Shown one piece after another: positions 54,700 to 64,000 of a stretch of 64,000 nt of DNA (positions are counted from its first letter, which is position 1; every line of letters begins with the position of its first letter). The position numbers and the translations under genes are program-made. The stretch comes from Tetraselmis striata (taxonomy: Eukaryota > Chlorophyta > Chlorodendrophyceae > Chlorodendrales > Chlorodendraceae), in contig VCJN01001014.1 of the NCBI GenBank assembly GCA_006384855.1, forward strand, positions 62,001-126,000, in the 5' to 3' direction. Below the pieces are notes generated by a model that was not told the origin of the DNA, made no database searches, and saw nothing but the letters and a program-made list of their open reading frames with translations.

Positions 54700-56475
54700 G
54701 GTCATGTGTGGGCGGAATCTGCCTTTGCCAGCATGTGATGGTTTTTAACTTGGAAACTTATGCCAGTGATATTGGCTGGGGTGGTCTTATGGTAAATGGC
54801 ATGTCTGATTCCCATCAACTTATTATCGCCCATGAGTTGGTTACTCTGTGTGAGAGAGCTCAGTCCTCTACCTTTAGAGAGATGGCCGGAGTTATCCGAT
54901 GCACACTGTCCTTATTACATTTTGTGTCGGCGCACTTATAGTCATTCAGACTGACAACCATAACCTGCTATTATGGATAGTGGGATGAGAGGGTAGCAGA
55001 TCTATCCCTATTAATGACTGGGCTATTGAACTACACGTATGTGTGTGAACTATGTCACGCTGGATTTGAATTGGGTCCCCACAGAGAGGAAAGTCCGCGT
55101 GCTGACTCTGTTAGCAAATACTTGGATGCTATATATAGTTACCGGCTGTTACACAGTAGATATTTTCAGATGCTGGATGTGCGCTGGGGCCCTCACAATG
55201 CTGAACTCTTGCGAGTAGCAGAAATGCACACTGCAGTATGCTCTTTTCTCAGTTATGGTGCCCATATGCACTCATGATGCCAACTACTATATGCACTGTG
55301 ATTGGTCTCAGCTCAATTGCTGGATTTATCCCCCATTCAGAATGGTGGGTGATGTGCTTAGGCACATGCACACTTGCGCTGCTAATGGCACTTTGATCAT
55401 TCCCTTTTGGGCCTCCTCCACTTGGTGGCATATCCTTGCACCTGATAGTGCTCACTTCATTGACGCAGTCGGGGAATGGCTGTGGCTCACTAGCTCCCGC
55501 CTTGGGAGGACCATGTCCTTTTTCTCCCGGGCCAGAACAACGGCAACCAGAAACCGCATTGTCCACCGACATGGGACATTCCGGCCATCCGACTAAACTT
55601 TTCCCTGTCAGGCCCTTCAATTTCCCCCCTCGCGGACCGCTAATGTGTCCACGGCCGCTGCCCACACTGCTACCCCTGCCGGTGGTTCTGAGATGCCGGC
55701 GACCCTTGGGATGACGAGTTCGGTACTAATCGAGATGATCATGTTGAGTGTCCCCTTTTGAATGACCTTATCAATTCTACTTGTAATACTGTCGCCGAGA
55801 ACACTACATCCGGGTATGCCTATATATGCATGGCGCCGCTTCCACAAGTGGTGCGCTTTCCTCTCGGTTCCCACGAACCCTCTGCCGGCCTCTGATGTGA
55901 CGGTATGGTGGCTCTCTATTTGCATTTCATTACTAATGCATCTGAGTCTTACTCCGTTGTGAAAACGGCTTCGGTCCGTTTCGATTGCGTTTCACCAATG
56001 TATCAACAATCTTTACAATCACCTTCCGACTCTCCCCCCATGCTGGGCTGCTATGCCTTGAGAAGCGGTTAAGCGCTTTATCGGCCTCAAGGTTTCTAAT
56101 CGCAAAGAACCTTTCTTTTGGCGGGAACTCCTCGCGTATGCGTCTGCGTCTGCGCTGGAGAGTGCTGCTTACTCCCACTTTGTGGTTGCAGTTTGTGCGT
56201 TCTTTGTTTTGGCGCGATGTGCCGGTTTAACCCCGCGTCGGGCCTGAGACACACTTACGCCGTTTTCGCCATGGGCGATAAACTTGTGACGATTACGTTC
56301 GCTAAAAGGAAAGCGGATCAGTACCGTCAAGGGACACGGGTTGTGATCTCTGAAATTCCCAACTCCGTTTGTCATGTTCGGATGTTGCGGCGGCTGATGA
56401 ATTTGACTCGGCCTATTCTTGGTAGGCAAGGTCTTGTTAGTACTTTCTTTCATGGCTTTGTCGGAAAGTAATTGT
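54700..56475 (+). mobile_element. DIRS-like tyrosine-recombinase retrotransposon fragment (copy a)
   Basis: The plus strand reads, in pieces, the RNase H-like region typical of DIRS pol (VRWGPHNAELLRVAE..., then PFRMVGDVLRHM and STWWH), followed by tyrosine-recombinase segments (TFAKRKADQYRQGT and its flanks). The same order occurs in the copy at 61.0-62.9 kb. It is broken in many places; no terminal repeats and no upstream reverse transcriptase were recognised. It is an old fossil. Confidence 0.75.
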
Positions 56476-57099
56476 GTTTTGTAATTCACACAAGTAGGTA
56501 GCAGTCATAATTGCCCATGGCGCTTGCTCGACGATGACGACGTTGTGTCGCGAGTGTCGCATATGAAAGATCCATGTACGCGGTGATCGCGCGTATTAAT
56601 AATCGAACTTAAGTCGTTACAGTGACGTTTAAGGAATAAGGATTCATACATGCTGTAGTATAATCCGGTGCTTTATGATGTGATGACGATGTGTGCGGGC
56701 GCCGCGCCCGCTCGCCCGCGCTATATGGAGTTGTTCCAGTGTAGAAAAACGTGAATGAATTGTGCCCTACGGACCAAAATTCTGGCCCGTAGCCTAATTG
56801 ACCCGGCGGTGAATATATTCAAGCCGGCTCTTCACCGCATGGCATAAGCCAGATTTTTGTTTCACCTCAGCACGAGCGTGAACCCCGAACAAAACCGAGG
56901 TTTTTTGGAGGGGCTGGGCCACAATCAATTGACATGTAAACATAGTACATTACAGTTCAACTTTGCTCGAAGTGGCACAGCAGTCTTAGCCAGTAGACGT
57001 CTCACATTCCAGCCGGACCTTAACACCGGGCGAAGTACTGCGTGTGTACTAAATCCGGGCGAGCCGGCGCGGCTACTGGTACTGGTAGCGTGATCCTCT
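56476..57099. other. Stretch with no recognised feature
   Basis: No coding region or repeat was supported. It lies between the DIRS fragment and the unrecognised coding region. Confidence 0.4.
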
Positions 57100-58884
57100 T
57101 GCGAAACGGTGGACCGTCCGACGACCGGACGACCCACCACCATGCCAAGTGCCGGCCTGCGCCCACAGTGGCGTGAAGAGCAGGCCCTCCAGGAGGACAC
57201 CACCATAGCCAGTATGGACACAGACAGATCTAAGGAGCAACATGACGCCGGGGTCGGCACCTTTATGGCCGCGTTGCGGGGCGGCAGAGTGCAACAACCA
57301 ACGATCCGCACAGTCGCAACAGCAAAAAATTTCGCAGGCACCCAACTCCCACCAACAACCCGCCGCCACATACGCAACGCCCATCCCACCTGCTCCTAAC
57401 CGGCCTCCCCGCCGGCACGGGCGATTCTACCCATGTGGCCCTGCTGTTCGGCGATCTGGTGGCCCAACACCAAGCTATGGACGAGGAGTCGCGCGACCGG
57501 ACTGTGACGAACCTGATCCGCACCCTCAGCCCCAAAATCGGCGTTCAAATACTGCCAGCAGACGTAAGAGTGGTGACTCGCCGCCCCCCCCCCCCCCCCC
57601 CCCAAGCCCGCCGCCGCCGACCCAACTGGCCCGAGTGGCACTAGGCTTCCCACTACCACCGGGTCCGTCATCCTACGGCTGCCCCGCAGAATAATAACAG
57701 CCACGAGCGTTCTACAGACCCAATGGACAGGAGAGGGCACAACGATCCTCGACCGCTAGGGCCGCCGCTGTTCCACCCGCCTGCTAGGAGCGCCGCACCT
57801 CGACGACATCGAGCGACCGGTACACCAGGTGTGGCTCCGCCCCACCTCGTTCAGAGGCCTCACTGAGGCCGACATGTGGCTGCACCTGGCGGAGGGCCTC
57901 CTCCCAGCGTACGACCAACCCCAGCCAAGCGAAGCGGCGGCAGACCAACCGGCGGCGACACCATGAGACGTCCTGGCACTCGCCGGAGTGCGAGCCTGGG
58001 CCGAGTACGAGGCCGACGCAGACGCAGTCGACGCCGTCATCTGTCCCCCCCCCACCCGCACACTACTGGCCCTCCTGGAGGTCCGCGAGGTATGGAAAGC
58101 CCGCCGCTCAGCCGACTCGGTGCGCCTCGAACTCCTTGATCCCGATGCGGCGCGCCTGCTAAAGGATGTGTGCCGCGACGCAGTACTGGCGCTGCCGTTT
58201 GGCGACCGGTCGCATGGCCGAGCAGTGATCCAAGTCACCGTTGAACACAGCGAGGAACGCGAGGACCCGCCAACCACCCCGCATCCAGGAGTGTTGTCCC
58301 CGGCACTACCCAAGCAGTTCTTCCGATGCGCGCTGACGGCCAGAGCGATATGCACCGGCCCCCTAGCCAACTTGGAGCTGCCGACGGTAGCGCAGCTGGC
58401 GGAGGCCATCGCAGCTACCATCAGCCAGCGCATCAACACACCCCCGGAGCTGCAACACGCGCAATGGATGGCGGACACCATGAAAGCTGCTAGCGTCGAG
58501 ATGCAACATCACCACACTGAGCCGACACTGATGCGCGTTGGAGACGACAACCTCTGCGCCATCTCTCTCAGCAAAGAGAACGAGGAGTTCGCGGACACCC
58601 TACGCCTGGTAGTGGCCCTGACTTCCGCTGTCGCCCTACTGCGGGCGGTACGCCTCCGCACCTTCGTCATCTACCTCACGGAATCCGAGTTCGGCCCCTC
58701 GGAGCTGCTCATCCACCCCTTCCGCCAGACTATCCGGGAGGCGAAAGAACTGGGACGCAACACTGGCCACAACCAGATCCGACGCGCAGCGACATGCATG
58801 CGCAAGAAGGCTCGGAAGACCCCCCCAGCGTCCCTCACCCTACGAGCCGAACGACGCCCAGTAGTCGGTCCGGTCAAGCCTTGA
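57100..58884 (+). other. Unrecognised coding-like region, possibly a gag-like ORF
   Basis: The plus strand has protein-like sequence through most of this interval, clearest at 57988-58884: about 298 codons, largely alpha-helical, ending ERRPVVGPVKP. Segments include EADADAVDAVICPPPTRTLLALLEV, shown here only in part as TRTLLALLEV, and SKENEEFADTLRLVVALTS. No family is recognised. Its position between two DIRS fragments and its helical, Cys-poor character would suit a gag-like first ORF of a retroelement, but that is inference. It seems damaged upstream of 57.97 kb. A C-run interrupts it near 57585-57602. Confidence 0.4.
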
Positions 58885-59815
58885 TCGGCCTTGACCGCCA
58901 ACGCCGGCTCACTAATTATTTTGCAAAAGTTCATCCGCCAGCTTTACCGGACATATCGCACCTCATTCGAAAGCGCTCGACGAGTACAGCTCAAATCCGA
59001 CGAGTTTTCTCGCAGCGCGCCTGATTTTTTTTCGCATATTTATACTGCGATAATGTACATGCAACCGCGCTCGAGTACTTAGTGGCGGTGGCAATAGCGC
59101 GCGCGCGCGGCAGGGGCGGCGCGCAGAAACAGCTCGCAGTGCTGAATAGCGCAGTGCACATAAATATTACACAATTAATTTAAAAGGCGGAATTCATTGT
59201 GCTGCTGGAGCACTCGTGCCCATCACCACCTCATGCATGTGCCGCTCAGCAACACGAGATCTACCCGCCCACAATCTGCATCACTGAGTTTCTCCAAAAG
59301 TGCGCTTTTTTGAGTGACAACTGTGGGATTTGTGCGCGGCTACTGCATCATAGCAATCTATGTTGGGCACCACCTTTGTGCCAGCTTCTCCTGTGTCATG
59401 ATCTAGGACAACGACAAAGAGAGAGCGATATCTTGCTGGGATGAAAGACGGGAAATGCACCTGAAGCTAAAAGCTCTGCAATACCCTGCCGCCGTTTCTC
59501 GTCCATTGCTTTTCGGGTGGCCTCCATAGAAGTAGCGCTGTCAGATACCAACCACAACAAGTACTCAAACGCCCAGCCATGCTTTTGCGAACGGAACATT
59601 GCATACAAGCTACATGTATACATGCGTGATTGTGTCATACATGCATGCATCAAACTATCTAAGCACTGATAGATTATGATGAGTTACCTGCGATATCGCT
59701 GCCAGCGCCTCCGAGTCCGCCTCCGCCGACGAGCCGGCAGACAGCGGAGCACTGATATGGTTGCGCATAGGGGCACCATTCGCAGGTCCCTGACTGGCCA
59801 TGGTCATTAGTATGG
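58885..59815. other. Stretch with one possible minus-strand exon
   Basis: Mostly featureless. On the minus strand an ATG at about 59801 begins MASQGPANGAPMRNHISAPL... and reaches a consensus donor (CAG/GTAACT) near 59688. Another open segment follows at about 59400-59610 (FEYLLWLVSDSATSMEATRK). The frames do not join at the acceptor I can see, so no gene model is offered. Confidence 0.3.
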
Positions 59816-60436
59816 CTAGTCGGTGATTGCGAGATAAAGAACACCATCTACCTCATAGCAGTGAAAAGGTCGCAAAAGGTTATGGTCAGGGTTGGATGCC
59901 ATCTTGGATAGATGCTTCCTCTTCGGCTTAAAATACGCCCCTGTGTGCACATACATCTGGGACTTGCGAACAATAGGAACTGTTTTCTGCAACTCCTCTA
60001 CAGGCTTGCCTGTAAACAAGGACATAGTCCGATGCAGTAGCTTGTCGATGCTCTTCCCGCGCAGATCAAAGTAAATGACAAGCTCCCGCAGATTGCATAT
60101 GAATGTGTCGTCGTACTGCCTGTCGTTCTTCTTGGTGCTTATGATAGGTAACAGCAACGATATGTTTGCTAACCAGTCCTGAATACTCAACAACTCACCG
60201 GATATCTGGCTTACTGATTGTGGGGACGCACAGCACAGTCCCCATCCTGGGCAACACATCTCTGTCCCATCCTGGGCAACAAAGCTGACACGGCTGGAGT
60301 GGACATCCCATATGTTATTCTTGGTGTATATCTTAAAGACGCCATCGGAGGCTATGAACGGAGGCTTCATGTGTTTCCGCAAGTGCTTGTCTCCCTCGAT
60401 CACCTCGTGCTGCCCCACCGCGCCCCAGAAGGCCAC
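59816..60436 (-). CDS. Unrecognised ORF, probably part of a multi-exon gene
   Basis: About 206 open codons on the minus strand, ending at a TAG near 59816. There is no ATG at the 5' end, so the true start is an internal ATG or an upstream exon. The segment KHLRKHMKPPFIASDGVFKIY and the C-terminal half (RELVIYFDLRGKSIDKLLHRT, KSQMYVHTGAYFKPKRKHLS, HCYEVDGVLYLAI) look like real protein. The middle (CCPGWGLCCASPQ) sits on a short direct repeat of TGTTGCCCAGGATGGG and may be intron. No family is recognised; host gene or transposon are both possible. Confidence 0.4.
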   Translation of the reverse strand: MAFWGAVGQHEVIEGDKHLRKHMKPPFIASDGVFKIYTKNNIWDVHSSRVSFVAQDGTEMCCPGWGLCCASPQSVSQISGELLSIQDWLANISLLLPIISTKKNDRQYDDTFICNLRELVIYFDLRGKSIDKLLHRTMSLFTGKPVEELQKTVPIVRKSQMYVHTGAYFKPKRKHLSKMASNPDHNLLRPFHCYEVDGVLYLAITD

Positions 60437-61028
60437 GCAACCCTACGGCTTTTGCACAGCCTCAGGGCGCCTCTTGGTACCCTGGCGCGCTACGGCTGGG
60501 TCCGCGGCTCACGTATGGGGCGAAGGCGAGCATCCTCTGCTCGGGGAGGATTGGCCGGGGAAGTTGCCATATCTCAGCACTGCCTCCACCTTTCGACGCC
60601 GGAACGGTCGCGTTGGAACGGCGTTGGCCTATGGGGACGCACAACACATGTCATCGTCACGTCCTCTGAGGGATCGTCGTGCCGTGCCGTGCCGTGCTGC
60701 ACTTTCAGCGCGGCAATTACCGCCGACTCCCGCCGCCCAACGCCGGATACGGGCCTGGCACGCTACCACTTACCCCCAAAGCGACCGAAGCCGTGGATAA
60801 TCGCCTTTGGGTGTCCTGGTACAGTTCTACGCCTCGGATAGTCGCCTTGGTACCATCAGGTTGGGGTAAGTGTGCATATTGGGAGCTCCGCGGCTGTAGA
60901 TGAACGAAAAATAATAGGGGGGCCCGCCCGCGGCCCGCGCCGGAAACGTGCCTAATTAGGATATAAAAATCTGCCGACCGGACCGACTACCCAGTCTACA
61001 CCCTCACCCTGCAGTCTACATCCTCCCG
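60437..61028. other. Stretch with no recognised feature
   Basis: No gene is supported. A TATA-like GATATAAAAATC at about 60960 and TCTACA/CCTGCAGTCTACATCC repeats (about 60995-61026) precede the DIRS fragment. Confidence 0.35.
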
Positions 61029-62890
61029 TCAACTTATCGCCCATGAGTTCTTCACTTTGTGGGAGAGAGCCCAGTCCTCTACCTGTAGATAGCCGCCCGG
61101 GGTTATCAGATGCATACTGTCCTTCATTACATTTTGTGTCGGCGCATTAGTAGGTATCCATACTGATAACCAAAACGTGCTATGGATAGTGGGGAAGGTA
61201 GCAGACCTATCCATATTAATGATCTAGCTATTGAATTGTGTGAAGTATGATATCACCATAGATTTGAATTGGGTCCCCAGAGAGAGGAATGTCCGTGTTG
61301 ACGCCATCATCAACTATGTGGACACTAGTGACTGGATGATACACAGTAGAAATTTTCAGAGGCTGGATGCCCGATGGGGTCCTCAGAATGCTGACCTCTT
61401 TGCGAGCAGCAGAAATGCACACTGCAGTGTGTTCTTTTCTCAGTTGTGGTGCCCATGCACTGATGGTGTTAATTAACTCTATATGCACTATGATTGGTCT
61501 CAGTTCAATTGATGGATAAAAATCCCATTCAGAATGGTTGGTGATGTGCTCAGGCACATGCACGCTTGCGCTGCAACTCACACGATGATTATTCCCTTTT
61601 GGGACTCCTCCACTTGGTGGCATCTCCTTGCACCTGACGGCGCTCACTTCATTGATGCAGTCGTGGACTGGCCGTGGCTCCCTAGGGAGAACCCTGCCCT
61701 TTTCCCCCCGGGCCAGAACCGCGGCAACCAGAAACCGTATCGACCGCCGACATGGGACATCCTGGCCACCCGGCTCGACTTTTCGCGGCCAGAATCTCCA
61801 GTTCTCCCGCTCGTTGACTGCTGCGTCCACGGCGGCTGCCCACACATCTCCCCCGCCATGTGGTTCTAAGATGCCGGCGACCGCCCCTAAGAAATGCGAG
61901 TTCGGTACTAATCGAGGTGACCATGTAGAGTGTTCCCTTTTGAATGACCTTCGTAATTCTGCTCGTAATACTGTCGCCGAGAGCACTGGCTCCGGGTATG
62001 CTTATGCATGGCGCCGCTTCCTTAAGTGGCGCGCTTCTCTCTCGTTTCCCAGGAACCCTCTGCCGGCCTCTGATGAGAATGTGACTCTCTATTTGCAGTT
62101 CATTGCTAATATGCATCTGAGTCTTACTCGATTGTAAAAACAGCTTCCGCTGCGATTGCGTTCCACCAAAGTATCGATCTTTACAAATCACCTCCCTGCC
62201 CTCTACCCGTGGGTTGCTATGGTGAGGGAAGGGTCTATGCGCTCTATCAACCTCAAGGTTTCTAATCTCAAAGAACCTTTCATTTGGCGGGATGCCCTCA
62301 CGTTTGCGTTTGCGTTTGCTCAAGAGAGTTCTGCTTACTGTCACTTAGTAATCGCAGTCCTATGCATCCTCTGTTTTGGCGCAATGTGCCGGTCGATTGC
62401 GCGTCGGACCTGAGACACATTGATGTCGTTTTCGCCCCGGGCGATAAATTTGTGACGATTACGTTCGCTAAAAGAAAAGCGGATCAGTACCGTCAAGGGA
62501 CACATGTCGTTATTTCTGAGATTCCCGGCCCTATTTGCCCTGTCCGGCTGTTGAAAGGTTGATGAATTGACTCGGCCTACTGGTAGGCGAGCTTTTGCCC
62601 GTCCTATCTTTTAGGGCTTTCTTGGAAAATCTGTGCGGACGTCCCCGAGCGATGCTGCTCATCCCAATGGCAAAATTATTACATTTCTCCAGTACACGAG
62701 GTTCTTGTCTCAGTGGATGGGCTCTACTATGGGCGTTATTGCTAAGGAGTTCCTAGGTACTTACGGATCACACTCTTATTGCTATAGTGGCGGTGCTTCT
62801 GCCGCGCTGCTGATGCCGGGATTGCCCGAGAAGATTGAGGTCAACATCTGGTCTCCAGTAGTGTTTCGTGCCAAGTCACGTATTTGACGA
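61029..62890 (+). mobile_element. DIRS-like tyrosine-recombinase retrotransposon fragment (copy b)
   Basis: Same order as copy a and better preserved: RNase H-like words (DWMIHSRNFQRLDARWGPQNADLFAS, given in part as WGPQNADLFASS); PFRMVGDVLRHMHAC; the recombinase N-terminal region (ESTGSGYAYAWRRFLKWRAS); DCASDLRHIDVVF and ITFAKRKADQYRQGT; and the end of the recombinase (SGGASAALLMPGLP). Broken in several places, with no terminal repeats recognised. Homology to copy a begins abruptly at about 61029. Confidence 0.8.
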
Positions 62891-63443
62891 GAAGAGAGGA
62901 GAGACAACTATGTATCACGCGCAATCATGCCCGCCTCGGGTTCCATTGTTGTGGATGAGCGCTCGGCCGCTCTTGCAACACCGATCAAGCCCGTGCCTTG
63001 CGAGACTCCCGTGCCGGAAACTGAACCGGAAGAATATGTACATTTTCTGAAGTGGACGGTCGCCCAGAGAATATTTTTACTTGGTATGTTCCTGAACATG
63101 GTGGTGAGGATGAGTCATGATTTTAGTTGACCACTCGACACAGGCTCCGCCGATCTTGCTTACACTCGGTTGCACACTGAGGCTACGTACTAGTGTTGTC
63201 TCAGTGCCTGTCGCTCAATTGCGAGCGGAGACAGCTCGGAGAACTGAGCGTTTTCAATTGCCATGGATGTAGCCGTACGCAACATGCGCGGTACAACTGG
63301 CTGGAGACCGGCGCATTTGAAAATGCCGGTTTTCCCTGCAATGCTGGTTTTCCGAGACGTGCCCGCCCACAAATGGGCGGCATACACTAAGACAACACTA
63401 GTAAGGATTATACATAGCCTATCTAAGTGTGCAACCGGTAAAG
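62891..63443. other. Stretch with no recognised feature
   Basis: Short open frames exist on both strands but none resembles a known family. It may include untranslated DIRS sequence. Confidence 0.35.
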
Positions 63444-63451
63444 GTCGGTAC

Positions 63452-63728
63452 CATGGTTGGGCTGCAGTCCACTTTCCAGTAATGCATGCTTCAGCTGCAG
63501 TATTGCAGTCTGCAGTACTGCAGGCTGCAGTCATGCTTCAATAGCACTGGAACTGCTGATTATAGGGAAGGGCGGAACAGTGAAGGGGATATATTTGCGG
63601 CACTTTGGGTAACTGCACTGCAACCCCTTTTCGGGAAGTACTGCAGGCTGCAGTGCAGTAGAAACTGCAGTGCTGCTGTTTCTGCAGTGCAGTGCAGTGC
63701 AGGCTGCAGAAACTGCAGCCCAACCCTG
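63452..63728. mobile_element. hAT-type MITE, 277 bp, with 8-bp duplication
   Basis: Ends are CATGGTTGGGCTGCAGT (left) and, in reverse complement, CAGGGTTGGGCTGCAGT (right), a 17-bp inverted repeat with one mismatch. GTCGGTAC directly flanks both sides (63444-63451 and 63729-63736), a perfect 8-bp target duplication. CAGGG-type ends with 8-bp duplications are typical of hAT elements. The interior is packed with CTGCAG/TGCAGT in both orientations and carries no gene, so the element depends on a transposase elsewhere. Confidence 0.88.
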
Positions 63729-63820
63729 GTCGGTACCAGTGGGCACAGGGGTGTTCGTTACAGGAAATGAAAAAGCCAGGTACGGGTACGTAAAAACCGC
63801 TGCCCCGATCTAAGGATTAT

Positions 63821-63906
63821 GTAGTCGCTATACATCTCATACATCTCATCTCCAGGGCATCGGTCGTCTAGCGACGTCAACCAACCGGCACAACAATAGC
63901 GACTAC
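63821..63906. repeat. 86-bp MITE-like sequence with GTAGTCGCTAT ends
   Basis: Perfect 11-bp inverted ends GTAGTCGCTAT (63821-63831) and ATAGCGACTAC (63896-63906). No clear target duplication. The same end motif occurs at 53182-53223, and TAGCGACTA lies in the subterminal part of X1 and X2. Confidence 0.5.
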
Positions 63907-64000
63907 TTAATAACAGTCGGTCAGAGCAACGCATCAAATCCCACATAATCTAGTACCACAGTTTACTCGCACCACAGTGCGCACAAAACAAATCACAGAA

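Overview
The window looks like nuclear DNA from a volvocalean/chlamydomonadalean green alga. Evidence: overall high GC; TGTAA polyadenylation signals downstream of the two host genes; short GT-AG introns; a short interstitial run of the Chlamydomonas-type telomere repeat TTTTAGGG; and Copia, Gypsy, DIRS and CACTA-like transposons. No prokaryotic features (operons, ribosome binding sites, CRISPR) are visible. Host genes are confined to about 48.6-52.8 kb; most of the rest is layered transposable elements and repeats.

Layout. 1-1.4 kb: satellite array (358-bp units in 716-bp dimers). 1.4-4.4 kb: unassigned sequence with a 39-bp inverted repeat and a 100-bp palindrome. 4.4-35.2 kb: a nest of transposons. 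A relic of a CACTA-like DNA family (here 'X', copy X0) carries a short Copia insertion (4640-7530, target duplication ATGGA). A second copy (X1) starts at 7884 inside X0. X1 is split by a Copia tandem with three LTRs and two internal regions (9509-22296, one AAATC target duplication round the whole block), then by another Copia (from 23658). That Copia is in turn split by a third X copy (X2, 25297-33520, 22-bp terminal inverted repeats, TCC target duplication). 35.2-40.5 kb: an inverted X copy (X3) with the fullest version of its main gene. 42.4-46.6 kb: a broken Gypsy element, whose 3' end also sits inside X2. 48.6-49.8 kb: a clean four-exon NTF2 gene. 52.0-52.8 kb: a secreted protein of unknown function. 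54.7-62.9 kb: two broken DIRS-like fragments flanking unrecognised coding sequence. 63.4-63.7 kb: a small hAT-type MITE with a perfect 8-bp duplication.

The most interesting item is the X family. Its main gene (X3, minus strand, 40218-37229, several exons) begins with a Ulp1/C48-type SUMO-protease domain whose His-Asp-Gln-Cys residues have the spacing of yeast Ulp1. Its C-terminal half carries an HxD...H...R pattern suggesting a 2-oxoglutarate/Fe(II) dioxygenase (inference). Other X genes encode a lysine-rich protein, a Cys-rich zinc-binding protein and a zinc-finger/Tudor-like protein. Its introns repeatedly carry long C-runs just inside the 5' splice site. No DDE transposase core was found, so the mobilising enzyme may lie in a fuller copy elsewhere.
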